NCBI RefSeq assembly: GCF_017353175.1
Contig: NZ_JAFMYW010000009.1
Span: 248,001 to 312,000 of the forward strand
Length of the DNA: 64,000 nt
Reading direction: 5' to 3'
Origin: Fibrella forsythiae
Lineage (GTDB): Bacteria > Bacteroidota > Bacteroidia > Cytophagales > Spirosomataceae
Shown here: piece by piece, positions 42,789 through 51,193 of the stretch
Position numbering within the stretch: position 1 is the first letter of the stretch
Layout: each line of letters begins with the position of its first letter
Translations under genes and position numbers: made by a program
Notes under the pieces: generated by a model
The model's input: only the letters and a program-made list of their open reading frames with translations
Databases searched by the model: none
Told to the model about the DNA's origin: nothing

Positions 42789-44525
42789 TTAACGAATGAG
42801 CAATAGCCGACCCTGAAACGAACCTGGGTTGTTGTTCTCAAAGTCGACCTGCACTTTGTAGACGTATTCGTCCGCCTCACAATCCACGCCTCGGTAACGC
42901 CCGTCCCAACCCGCTGCCGGATCACCAGCGGCTACGTTCTGGCAGTGGTAGATCACTTCGCCCCAGCGGTTGTAGATCGTTAACTCATTGATCTGCCGAA
43001 TGCAGACATTAGCTGGAATGAAAAAGACGTCGTTCGTTCCGTCGCGGTTCGGCGTAAACACGTCGGGTGCGTACAGAATGCAAGACCCCACCGCCAGCCA
43101 GACGGTAGCCGTTCGCCGACAGCCTAACTCCGCATTTTCGGCCAGCACGGTGTATTGGGTTGTAGCCGTTGGTTTAGCCAGGGTAGTGGCGCAGGTGGGG
43201 CAGGAAAGATCGTTGGGCGGTAACCAGCCAAACGTGGTCGTACCGCTGCCTGCCAATACCTGGGCCTGCAACTGTCCCGTTTCGCCGGGACGAATCAACT
43301 TACTGAGCGAGACCGTCAGTTTGAATGGGTTAACAATGACCTCGGTCGTGATCAGGCTGTCGCAAAGCGGGTCGGGTTGGTTAATACGGGTCTGATACGT
43401 ACCGGCGGTTCGGTAGGCTATCCCGCCCATTCGGATACTGTCACCATCGCAAACGGTAACGGTCTGGGTACGTCGGAGGAGCGGCCGGACAGTCAACGTC
43501 ATTTGTACCAGACTGTCGCATTGTTGCGCGCCTCGTTTCACAGCCGTCAGGTACGTTCCCGCTGTCTGGTAATACGAATCACCAACCTGATAGGCATCGC
43601 CTTCGCAGATCGTGGCTGTGTGTAGGGTGGGAGCAACCGGCTGACCCACCTTCACGGTATAATCGAGCGATAACTGGCAGGCGCTGTTGAGGCTCGAATA
43701 AGGCATAACGGTAACGGAATACCTGGCACCCTGAACGGGTTTAATGACGATGTTGGCCGTGGTTTCGCTGGTGCTCCAGGCATAGGTGGCAAACCCTTCG
43801 GGTGCTTTCAGCGTCATAAACTGATCAACGCCGGGGCAGTACAGGGCCTGCGTGACCTCGGTTTTCAGGCATTGGGCATCGAAGTAAGCATAGCCGAAAT
43901 GCCTCTTTTCAGTACAGCCGTGCGCCGTTACCTCTACCGTGACCGTTTGACCCAGATACGCCCGCAGATCAATGGCGCCGGTGGTCCAGTTACGGTAGCG
44001 AATGTCCCCCTGGTTTTTGAACCCGGTAATGTTGGCAGCGGCCGTGACGTCGTAGTCGCTACACGCCAGCAGTGCCCCGGCCTGATTGGTAATCCGGATG
44101 CTAAAGCCGGGCTGCTGATAGGGTTGATGGGTCGGGTTCTGTAATACCACGGCAAATCGGTACTGAAACAGCGTATTATCGGCCGTGACGACAAATGAGC
44201 CCCGAATACGATCGAAACGGGAACCACGCGTTACGTTGCCGATCCGCAGCGAATGCGTACTGCCGGGTGCCACCATCGGAATGGCTTCGGCGGTTACGTT
44301 GGGATCGTTGCCGGCGCTTGTGATCAGGTGACCATTCTCGAACGTACCTGCCGTCTCGCCCTCATAAACCGTTTTCTGGTTAATGTCGGTAACCGAGCCG
44401 TTGGTCAGCACCCAGCCACGCGTTGTCCCCTCCTCGAAACCGATATTGCTGCAATCCAGTGATTGCCCGATGGCCAGGAAACTATGAAGGATCAATAGTC
44501 CCGATACAAATATATGTTTGCCCAT
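42789..44525 (-). CDS. type IX secretion (type B sorting) surface protein
   Basis: A 578-residue exported protein. The signal peptide MGKHIFVSGLLILHSFLAIG ends near residue 21. A beta-rich region (about 40-220, GWVLTNGSVTDINQKTV) is followed by cysteine-containing repeats (VCDGDSIRMGGIAYRTAGTY and ICEGDAYQVGDSYYQTAGTY, about 300-400). The C-terminal gliding-motility-associated CHU_C domain (about 490-578) has the YAPDVFTPNRDGTNDVFFIP and NRWGEVIY signatures, a type B sorting signal for the type IX system. It is expected on the cell surface as an adhesin or matrix protein. Confidence 0.9.
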   Translation of the reverse strand: MGKHIFVSGLLILHSFLAIGQSLDCSNIGFEEGTTRGWVLTNGSVTDINQKTVYEGETAGTFENGHLITSAGNDPNVTAEAIPMVAPGSTHSLRIGNVTRGSRFDRIRGSFVVTADNTLFQYRFAVVLQNPTHQPYQQPGFSIRITNQAGALLACSDYDVTAAANITGFKNQGDIRYRNWTTGAIDLRAYLGQTVTVEVTAHGCTEKRHFGYAYFDAQCLKTEVTQALYCPGVDQFMTLKAPEGFATYAWSTSETTANIVIKPVQGARYSVTVMPYSSLNSACQLSLDYTVKVGQPVAPTLHTATICEGDAYQVGDSYYQTAGTYLTAVKRGAQQCDSLVQMTLTVRPLLRRTQTVTVCDGDSIRMGGIAYRTAGTYQTRINQPDPLCDSLITTEVIVNPFKLTVSLSKLIRPGETGQLQAQVLAGSGTTTFGWLPPNDLSCPTCATTLAKPTATTQYTVLAENAELGCRRTATVWLAVGSCILYAPDVFTPNRDGTNDVFFIPANVCIRQINELTIYNRWGEVIYHCQNVAAGDPAAGWDGRYRGVDCEADEYVYKVQVDFENNNPGSFQGRLLLIR

Positions 44526-44832
44526 ACCTACTCTCGTTCAGCCTGCACGATGAGCTTACAGGTACGTTACCGCTGGCACAACTGTTGCCGAATTCGGCCG
44601 TTTGCCGGTAAAAACAGCGAATAGTGAGGTATATGATAGGCTTGGGGCCGGGCAGCAACGCGGCAACGACAAATCGTTTCGCCAATAAGGCCGAAGTGAT
44701 AAGTCGCCCAATTTTTTACGTCGATTAAGCGATTTGACGACTAATTAATTGGCATTTTTTCATTTGTGATGAGCGGAAAGAGGGTTTGCCCATTCGTTAT
44801 CCGCTTTTTCTGTATTTTTAAGGCTGTATTTC
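44526..44832. other. divergent intergenic region
   Basis: The gap separates the type B sorted protein gene (minus) and the M1 peptidase gene (plus). It has an AGGTACGT word at 44560 and a hairpin-forming GAGCGGA/TCCGCTT pair (about 44774-44805). I see no good TAnnTTTG match and no further gene. Confidence 0.5.
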
Positions 44833-47262
44833 ATGAACAAACCTATCTCTATGCGACACACAATTGGGTCGGTGCTGGCTATAGCCCTGGCTCTGCTGAT
44901 TGGCGAACGAGCCATCGCCCAAACGGCTCCGTCAAATTTCAGTGCCAACGATAAATTCGAGCAGCTTGGACCCGTGCTGCCCACGCCGAACACTTTCCGT
45001 ACGGCTGCCGGGTCGCCGGGCAAAGATTACTTCCAGAACCGGGCCGATTACGACATTAAAGTCACCCTCGACGATGCGCAACAGAAGATCATCGGTACAG
45101 AAACGGTAACGTATTTCAACAACTCGACCGACGAACTGCGCTACATCTGGCTCCAACTCGACCAGAACCTGTTTGCCAAAGGATCAACCAGCAGCATCAC
45201 CCGCACGGGCGGTGTACCTGAAGCCGGCATGACCTTTGCCCAATTACAGAACCTGACCTCGGTGCGGGAACGCAGCCAGCAGCAGGCCAGCGATAAATAC
45301 GGCTATAAGATCACGAAAGTGACAACCAAAGCAGGTCAGACGCTGCCGTACACCATCAACCAGACGATGATGCGGATCGACCTGCCAACGCCATTGAAGC
45401 CAGGTACGTCCTTTGCGTTTAACGTCGACTGGAATTACTTCGTCACCGAATACTACGGTCGGAGTGGTCTGGAGAAATTCAAAGACGGCAACAGTAATTA
45501 CTTCATCGCCCACTGGTTTCCACGCCTTTGCGCCTACAACGATGTGAACGGCTGGCAGCACAAGCAGTTTCTGGGAACAGGTGAGTTCACACTGATCTTC
45601 GGTAACTACAAAGTGGCCATCACCGTACCAAGCGACCACGTGGTTGGCTCAACCGGTGAATGTCTGAACTACAAGCAGGTACTGTCGGCTACGCAGCAGC
45701 AACGTCTGGCTAAGGCCGCTACCAGCAAGTCGCCAGTGGTGATTGTGACGCAGGCTGAGGCTGAAGAAGCGCTGAAAGCGAAACCCGAAGACGTGAAAAC
45801 CACCAAAACGTGGGTCTACAAAGCGGATAACGTTCGTGACTTTGCCTTCGCCAGCAGCCGCCGGTTCATCTGGGACGCTATGCAGACCGACGTGTACGGT
45901 GATGGTAAGAAAATCTGGAGCATGTCATTCTACGCAAAAGAAGGCAACCCACTGTGGGGTCAGTACTCAACCCGCGTTGTTGAGCACACGCTGAAATCGT
46001 ATGGCAATCGCACCATCAGGTATCCGTATCCGGTAGCGATCTCGTGCCACGCCACCGCTGGCGGTGGTATGGAATATCCGATGATCTCGTTCAACGGTGG
46101 TCGCCCGGAAGCCGATGGCACCTATTCTGAGCAAACCAAGGCCGGTATGATCGGCGTAATCATTCACGAAGTGGGCCACAACTTCTTCCCCATGATCGTG
46201 AACTCCGACGAACGCCAGTGGACCTGGATGGATGAAGGCCTGAACACGTTCTGCCAGTATCTGGCCGAAAAAGAATGGGACTACAACTTCCCAAGCCGCC
46301 GGGGTGAGCCTCAGTACATTGTCGATTACATGAAGGCTGATAAATCGGTCCTGTCACCGATCATGACGTCATCAGATAACGTGATCAACCTGGGCGCTAA
46401 TGCCTACGCCAAGCCAGCAACGGCCCTGAACATCCTCCGCGAAACCGTGATGGGCCGCGAACTGTTCGACTATGCGTTCAAGGAATACGCGCGCCGTTGG
46501 GCGTTCAAATCGCCTGAGCCTGCCGATTTCTTCCGCACCTTGGAAGACGCCTCGGGCGTTGACCTCGACTGGTTCTGGAAAGGCTGGTTCTTCGGTGTCG
46601 ATGCCGTTGATCAGGATCTGGTTGAAGTAGACTGGTATCAGCCCAGCTCGCAAAACCCGGAGGTGGTAAAAGCCGAAGCGAAAGAAGCGTACAACCGTCG
46701 GATGAACACCGTGGCCAAACAGCGCGACGCCGCTACGCAGAAAGAAACTGTAGTAGCACAGGATACCACGATGATGGATTTCTACAACCGCTACGATCAG
46801 TTTGCCGTAACCGACGCCGACAAGAAGAAGTATCAGGACTACCTGGCCACGTTGACGCCCGATGAGCGCGCCGTGCTGGAATCGAAGCAAAACTTCTACA
46901 CGCTGACGTTGAAAAACAAGGGTGGTATTCCGATGCCGGTCATCATCCGCATGCAATTTGAAGACGGCACCGACTCGGTAGCCCGCCTTCCAGCCGAAAT
47001 CTGGCGCTACAACACTAACCAGATCGCCAAAGTATTTGCCACAAATAAAAAGGTAACGCAATGGACGCTCGACCCGTATCAGGAGATTGCTGATATCGAC
47101 ACGGAGAACAATTCGTTCCCGCGGGTGTCGAAGCCAACACGTCTGCAATTGTTCAAGCAGCGCCCCGGCGGTTTCGGCCCACAAGGTCAAAACCCAATGC
47201 AGCAGCAACGCCAAACCGGTGGTACGCCTCCTGCTCAGCAAGGCACCGGGCCACGCCGGTAG
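44833..47262 (+). CDS. M1 family metallopeptidase
   Basis: An 809-residue zinc aminopeptidase-like enzyme, exported via a signal peptide (about residues 1-33, ending AIAQ). The catalytic HEVGH is at 445-449 (ligands H445, H449; base E446) and the third ligand is Glu468 in WMDEGLNTF, the normal HExxH-x18-E spacing. The C-terminal tail (about 780-809) is Gln/Gly/Pro-rich low complexity (NPMQQQRQTGGTPPAQQ), without a type IX sorting domain. It probably trims peptides in the periplasm or outside. The gene ends in a strong terminator. Confidence 0.92.
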   Translation: MNKPISMRHTIGSVLAIALALLIGERAIAQTAPSNFSANDKFEQLGPVLPTPNTFRTAAGSPGKDYFQNRADYDIKVTLDDAQQKIIGTETVTYFNNSTDELRYIWLQLDQNLFAKGSTSSITRTGGVPEAGMTFAQLQNLTSVRERSQQQASDKYGYKITKVTTKAGQTLPYTINQTMMRIDLPTPLKPGTSFAFNVDWNYFVTEYYGRSGLEKFKDGNSNYFIAHWFPRLCAYNDVNGWQHKQFLGTGEFTLIFGNYKVAITVPSDHVVGSTGECLNYKQVLSATQQQRLAKAATSKSPVVIVTQAEAEEALKAKPEDVKTTKTWVYKADNVRDFAFASSRRFIWDAMQTDVYGDGKKIWSMSFYAKEGNPLWGQYSTRVVEHTLKSYGNRTIRYPYPVAISCHATAGGGMEYPMISFNGGRPEADGTYSEQTKAGMIGVIIHEVGHNFFPMIVNSDERQWTWMDEGLNTFCQYLAEKEWDYNFPSRRGEPQYIVDYMKADKSVLSPIMTSSDNVINLGANAYAKPATALNILRETVMGRELFDYAFKEYARRWAFKSPEPADFFRTLEDASGVDLDWFWKGWFFGVDAVDQDLVEVDWYQPSSQNPEVVKAEAKEAYNRRMNTVAKQRDAATQKETVVAQDTTMMDFYNRYDQFAVTDADKKKYQDYLATLTPDERAVLESKQNFYTLTLKNKGGIPMPVIIRMQFEDGTDSVARLPAEIWRYNTNQIAKVFATNKKVTQWTLDPYQEIADIDTENNSFPRVSKPTRLQLFKQRPGGFGPQGQNPMQQQRQTGGTPPAQQGTGPRR

Positions 47263-47277
47263 ATAGATTCTCTTTAC

Positions 47278-47316
47278 AAAAAAAGTCCCCCGGCTGCTCG
47301 TCAGGGGACTTTTTTT
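47278..47316. terminator. 13-bp rho-independent terminator
   Basis: AAAAAAAGTCCCC (47278-47290) pairs exactly with GGGGACTTTTTTT (47304-47316). It follows the M1 peptidase stop by 15 bases and has T runs on both sides. Confidence 0.92.
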
Positions 47317-47366
47317 ATGCTTGAGAAGGTGTTTTAAAGCTTCGGTTTTCGCTGCCTTGAGGCTTT

Positions 47367-47411
47367 TTGTCATCCCGCAACGGCGGACCGCTCCTGTCGT
47401 CGGGATGACAA
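47367..47411. repeat. hairpin with sequence shared with the one at 14150
   Basis: TTGTCATCCCG (47367-47377) pairs exactly with CGGGATGACAA (47401-47411). The run GGGATGACAA, then AGCGCTGC, after it repeats the arm seen at 14178-14196, so it is probably a dispersed repeat. Confidence 0.7.
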
Positions 47412-47462
47412 GAAAGAGCGCTGCTTACTCAAATAATGAATGTAATCGACTGCTGGTAGAAA

Positions 47463-47981
47463 CTATCTATTCAGAAAATAATCTCGAAATAGGGCCAGTT
47501 CATCCTGTTCGTGGGCAACGTACCTGGCAAATATCTTGTCGCCAACCTGGTGCTTCAAGGCCGAGATTCCCACGTCGATTAGGCGTAAACCGCGATCGGT
47601 AAGAAGGATATTATCGAAGGCCAGACCGTCGAGACCGGAGGGCCGTTTTAAGTCGCGGTGTACAAAACCGTTGGCATGCAGTTGCGCCAGTTCGTCGGCG
47701 AACACATCGAACCATAGCTCCCGACGTTCGACTTCATGAGCGCGATAATCGATCGGATAGATGCGCTCCATGACCAGCATTTCGGCCTCCAGCGTGTCGT
47801 TGTAATCGAGGCGGCTGAACCGGACTATCAGTTCGTTGATGGCATTGGCAAATCGCATTTTCTCCGCTTCTGAACCGATGTCTGAGCGGGTATCACCCGA
47901 AAATAATTTGGCTACTTCTGTTTCTGACAGCGCAATGACCGTGTTATTGGCACCTGATGAAAGCCGTCGGGGATATTTCAT
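47463..47981 (-). CDS. minimal protein-kinase-like protein
   Basis: A 172-residue protein with the catalytic landmarks of the kinase fold in order: a glycine-poor loop SSGANNTVIAL, a Lys in VAKLF (K25), a helix Glu, the hinge LVMERIYPIDY, the catalytic HRDLKRPSG (about residues 109-117), DNILL and DVG in place of DFG. The usual C-lobe after DFG is reduced to about 35 residues. This makes it much shorter than standard serine/threonine kinases (about 260) and closer to RIO or aminoglycoside-kinase-like forms. It may phosphorylate a small molecule or be a degenerate kinase. Neighbours give no clue. Confidence 0.6.
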   Translation of the reverse strand: MKYPRRLSSGANNTVIALSETEVAKLFSGDTRSDIGSEAEKMRFANAINELIVRFSRLDYNDTLEAEMLVMERIYPIDYRAHEVERRELWFDVFADELAQLHANGFVHRDLKRPSGLDGLAFDNILLTDRGLRLIDVGISALKHQVGDKIFARYVAHEQDELALFRDYFLNR

Positions 47982-48087
47982 AAATAAGGAGGCTGAATAT
48001 AGGATACCAGTTGCTAAATAGTCGGTTCGTATATAGTAATTTTAACAGCGCATGCTTATGCGTGACCCTGTAAATATATCTCTTTAA

Positions 48088-50700
48088 ATGCATCAACATC
48101 TATCAACTGTCCTGCGCGGCATGCTGCTGCTGGGACTAGCTGTGCCCGCCCTGGCGCAAAACCGGCGACCAGACGCACCCACCTCTACGTCGGTCATATC
48201 GGCAACTACAACACCTAATACTGGATCACCTACTGCGGCTGGCCCGCCTCGTGTTGCCATCAAACCGTACCGTGAAGTAATCACTCGTGCTGCCAAAACC
48301 AGCAAAGGACTGTTTACGTCGCATCAGATCGACGACAAATATTATTTCGAGATTGCCGATTCACTGCTGGGCCGCGAGTTTATGGCTATTACCCGGATTG
48401 CCAAGGCACCAACCGGTGCCGGTTACGGTGGCGAACTGGCCAACCGTCAGGTGCTGCGCTGGGAGCGTGGCCCGGATCGTCGATTACTGTTGCGGGTGGT
48501 GAGTTACATCAACGTTGGCATGGCCGGTGGTGATACATTGCCTATTTCGCAGGCCGTGCGCAACTCAAACGTGGAGCCGATTGCTGCTGCATTCGACGTT
48601 CGGGCAATCCGGAAAGATTCATCGACGGTGATCGACGTAACGGATTTTTTCCGGAACGATAACCAGGTTGTTTCGTTAACCCCCGCCACTAAAGCCCGTT
48701 ATCGGATTTTGGCTGCCGCGGCTGATCGGTCATTCATCCAGACCATCAAGTCATATCCCATCAACACGGAAGTGCGGGTAACGAAGACGTTCAACGTGAA
48801 CACCACGCCAACGCCGCCATCGCCAATTCCAACGCCACAGCAAACCGTGACGCTGCCAGGAGGTAATGATGCCGGGGCCGTTACGATGGAGATCAACACG
48901 TCGATGATCCTGCTGCCGAAAGAGCCCATGCGCAAACGCCTGTTCGACAGCCGCGTTGGCTTCTTCGCCAACAATTACACTGTATATGATGACAACTCAC
49001 AGCGGACAGAAGACGAAACGTTTGCCGTTCGGTGGCGTCTGGAAGCCAAAAATGATGCCGATGCCGAGCGTCAGAAAAAAGGTGAATTGATTGAGCCAAA
49101 GAAACAGATCGTATACTACATCGATCCGGCAACACCGACCAAATGGCGTCCATTCCTGAAAGCGGGTGTGGCCGACTGGCAGAAAGCGTTTGAAAAAGCA
49201 GGCTGGAAAAACGCTATTATTGCCAAAGACTGGAACCGCACTGATACCACGTTGAGCCTCGAAGATGCCCGTTACTCGGTGATTCGCTACTTCGCCTCCG
49301 ACATTGAGAATGCCTACGGACCAAACGTGAATGATCCTCGTTCGGGCGAGATCATCGAAAGCCACATTGGTTGGTACCACAACGTAATGAACCTGCTGCG
49401 TAAATGGTACGTGGTGCAAGGCGCTGCCGTAGATGTCCGTGCCCGCAAGCCCAAGTTCGATGATGAGTTGATGGGCCAACTGGTTCGTTTCGTGTCGAGC
49501 CACGAAGTAGGCCACACGCTGGGTCTGCGCCACAACTTCGGTTCAAGCCACGCTACACCCGTTGAGAAACTACGCGACAAAGCGTTCATCGCGCAGAATG
49601 GCCATACCGCTTCGATCATGGACTACGCCCGTTTCAATTACGTAGCCCAGCCTGAAGATGGCATCACCGACCTGTTCCCGCGCATTGGCACGTACGATAT
49701 CTGGGCGATCGAGTGGGGCTATAAACCTGTGTATGATACCAAAGACGCTACGGCCGACAAACTGGTGCTAAATACTTGGGTGAAGAGTCACGAGAAAGAT
49801 CCACGCTACTGGTTCGGTACGGAGATCAACCCAATGGATCCCCGTTCGCAGAGCGAAGATTTGGGCGATAACGCGATGAAAGCCAGCGAGTATGGTATCA
49901 AAAACCTGAAGCGCATTATGCCAAACCTGACCGAATGGACGAAAGAAGAAGCTGAAGATTATGACAAGCTGCGTGAAATGTACGGTGAAGTAGTTGGTCA
50001 GTTCCGCCGGTATATGGGTCACGTGACCAAATACGTAGGGGGTATCTACGAAACGCCACGTACCTACGACCAGACGGGCATGACGGTTTATGAACCAACG
50101 CCTAAAGCGTTGCAGAAAGAAGCCATGGCTTTCCTGAACACGCAATTATTCCAGACCCCAACCTGGATTCTCGATCCGAAAATCATGCCGCTGGTACGCG
50201 CCGATCAGGGCATCGATTACATCCGTACGCTTCAGGAAACCACGCTGAATAGCCTGACTGACGTTGGCCGGTTGTCGCGCCTGATCGAAACAGGTTCAGG
50301 TTCACTAGCTAAGTCGGGCACGCCGACCTACACGCTGATCGAATTCATGGGCGATTTACAGAACGGTATTTTTAGTGAACTCGCCTCAGGAAAAGCGGTA
50401 GATATCTACCGTCGGAACCTGCAGAAGGCATATGCGGAAAAGCTGATTGCCGTGCTTAATACACCTGCATCAGCTGGTGCGGGGGCAGCTCCTTTTGCGG
50501 GTGCGGGCTTCCGATTTAACCCCGGCCCGGTTACAGATATCCGTAAGTCAGATATCATGTCAGTCGTTCGTGGTCAGCTGGTTAGCCTGCAGCGGAGCAT
50601 TGCTGCGGCTGTGCCTCGCCAAACCGACACGATGAGCAAATACCACCTGGCCGACATTCAGGCACGGATTCAAAATGCGCTGGATCCGAAGAAAGGGTAG
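48088..50700 (+). CDS. zinc-dependent metalloprotease of the DUF5117/DUF4953 type
   Basis: An 870-residue exported protein. The signal peptide (ending LAQ at about residue 24) is followed by a DUF5118/DUF5117-like region (about 60-440, with LFTSHQIDDKYYFEI and MILLPKEPMRKRLFDSRVGF) and the metzincin-type zinc motif HEVGHTLGLRH at 472-482 (ligands H472, H476, H482). SIMDYARFNYV, the Met-turn region, lies about 40 residues later. The family is found mostly in Bacteroidota; its substrates are unknown. It is a single-gene unit closed by the hairpin at 50718. Confidence 0.9.
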   Translation: MHQHLSTVLRGMLLLGLAVPALAQNRRPDAPTSTSVISATTTPNTGSPTAAGPPRVAIKPYREVITRAAKTSKGLFTSHQIDDKYYFEIADSLLGREFMAITRIAKAPTGAGYGGELANRQVLRWERGPDRRLLLRVVSYINVGMAGGDTLPISQAVRNSNVEPIAAAFDVRAIRKDSSTVIDVTDFFRNDNQVVSLTPATKARYRILAAAADRSFIQTIKSYPINTEVRVTKTFNVNTTPTPPSPIPTPQQTVTLPGGNDAGAVTMEINTSMILLPKEPMRKRLFDSRVGFFANNYTVYDDNSQRTEDETFAVRWRLEAKNDADAERQKKGELIEPKKQIVYYIDPATPTKWRPFLKAGVADWQKAFEKAGWKNAIIAKDWNRTDTTLSLEDARYSVIRYFASDIENAYGPNVNDPRSGEIIESHIGWYHNVMNLLRKWYVVQGAAVDVRARKPKFDDELMGQLVRFVSSHEVGHTLGLRHNFGSSHATPVEKLRDKAFIAQNGHTASIMDYARFNYVAQPEDGITDLFPRIGTYDIWAIEWGYKPVYDTKDATADKLVLNTWVKSHEKDPRYWFGTEINPMDPRSQSEDLGDNAMKASEYGIKNLKRIMPNLTEWTKEEAEDYDKLREMYGEVVGQFRRYMGHVTKYVGGIYETPRTYDQTGMTVYEPTPKALQKEAMAFLNTQLFQTPTWILDPKIMPLVRADQGIDYIRTLQETTLNSLTDVGRLSRLIETGSGSLAKSGTPTYTLIEFMGDLQNGIFSELASGKAVDIYRRNLQKAYAEKLIAVLNTPASAGAGAAPFAGAGFRFNPGPVTDIRKSDIMSVVRGQLVSLQRSIAAAVPRQTDTMSKYHLADIQARIQNALDPKKG

Positions 50701-50717
50701 AAGGTAGTTGATTGATG

Positions 50718-50762
50718 ATAATGGCGCTGCCGGGTAAAATTTAGCCTTGGCAGCGCCATTAT
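50718..50762. terminator. 14-bp hairpin terminator
   Basis: ATAATGGCGCTGCC (50718-50731) pairs exactly with GGCAGCGCCATTAT (50749-50762), about 17 bases after the metalloprotease stop. Confidence 0.85.
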
Positions 50763-50764
50763 TC

Positions 50765-50795
50765 ATTGTACATTGTCGAGTATTCGTTACTTTTG
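50765..50795 (+). promoter_or_regulatory. promoter of tRNA-Pro
   Basis: ATTG (50765-50768), a 19-base spacer and TACTTTTG (50788-50795, a full TAnnTTTG match) end ten bases before the tRNA. Confidence 0.7.
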
Positions 50796-50805
50796 CATCT
50801 CCATT

Positions 50806-50879
50806 CGGGATGTAGCGCAGTCCGGTAGCGTGCTTGCATGGGGTGCAAGAGGTCGTGGGTTCGAATCCCGCCTTCCCGA
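50806..50879 (+). tRNA. tRNA-Pro (anticodon GGG)
   Basis: The 74-base cloverleaf starts CGGGATG, has a D arm GCGC/GCGT, the anticodon stem CTTGC/GCAAG with loop ATGGGGT (anticodon GGG), the T arm GTGGG TTCGAAT CCCGC and the acceptor CTTCCCG with discriminator A. One T-T mismatch is in the acceptor stem. CCA is not encoded. It marks the left border of the defence region. Confidence 0.95.
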
Positions 50880-50890
50880 CTTAGTAATCA

Positions 50891-50920
50891 GGGAGTTACA
50901 GAGATGTAGCTCCCTTTTTT
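50891..50920 (+). terminator. terminator after tRNA-Pro
   Basis: GGGAGTTAC (50891-50899) pairs with GTAGCTCCC (50906-50914) with one mismatch and is followed by TTTTTT. Confidence 0.8.
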
Positions 50921-51152
50921 ATTTCCGGTTTAAACATAGTTAAAACAACTAGTTGAACCTGACTTCCCTTTGCTGATATCTCAAGAGTTAACTGGGTTTC
51001 CTAATTAACTGCTGTCTGGATTACAGATGGCTGGACAAATCTATACAATTATTCCGTTTTCTAACTGGTAGATAGTGGTCGGTAGGAGGGGACTAGATCA
51101 GCCAGATTGAACCTGATCAACCTGACTTCTCATCGGTAGGTAAGACAAAAAG
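50921..51152. other. intergenic spacer at the defence region border
   Basis: AT-rich sequence between the tRNA-Pro terminator and the hsdM terminator. TGAACCTGACTTC (about 50955) recurs at about 51109-51128 in the form TGAACCTGATCAACCTGACT. No gene, integrase remnant or clear tRNA-end duplication is seen. Confidence 0.5.
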
Positions 51153-51181
51153 AAGCCCGTACATTGATTCTGTACGGGCTT
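51153..51181. terminator. bidirectional terminator at the end of the defence operon
   Basis: AAGCCCGTACA (51153-51163) pairs exactly with TGTACGGGCTT (51171-51181). On the minus strand it is followed by a T run, so it ends the operon after hsdM. Confidence 0.85.
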
Positions 51182-51193
51182 TCTGTTTTTAGC

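Noticed and set aside
46372-47373. Long antisense frame of 333 residues opposite the M1 peptidase gene
   Set aside because: Shadow of a high-GC coding sequence; the sense strand has a complete M1 peptidase with all catalytic residues.
50806-51193. Second copy of the tRNA-Pro 3' end as an attachment site
   Set aside because: No repeat of the T-arm or acceptor sequence is seen between 50880 and 64000.
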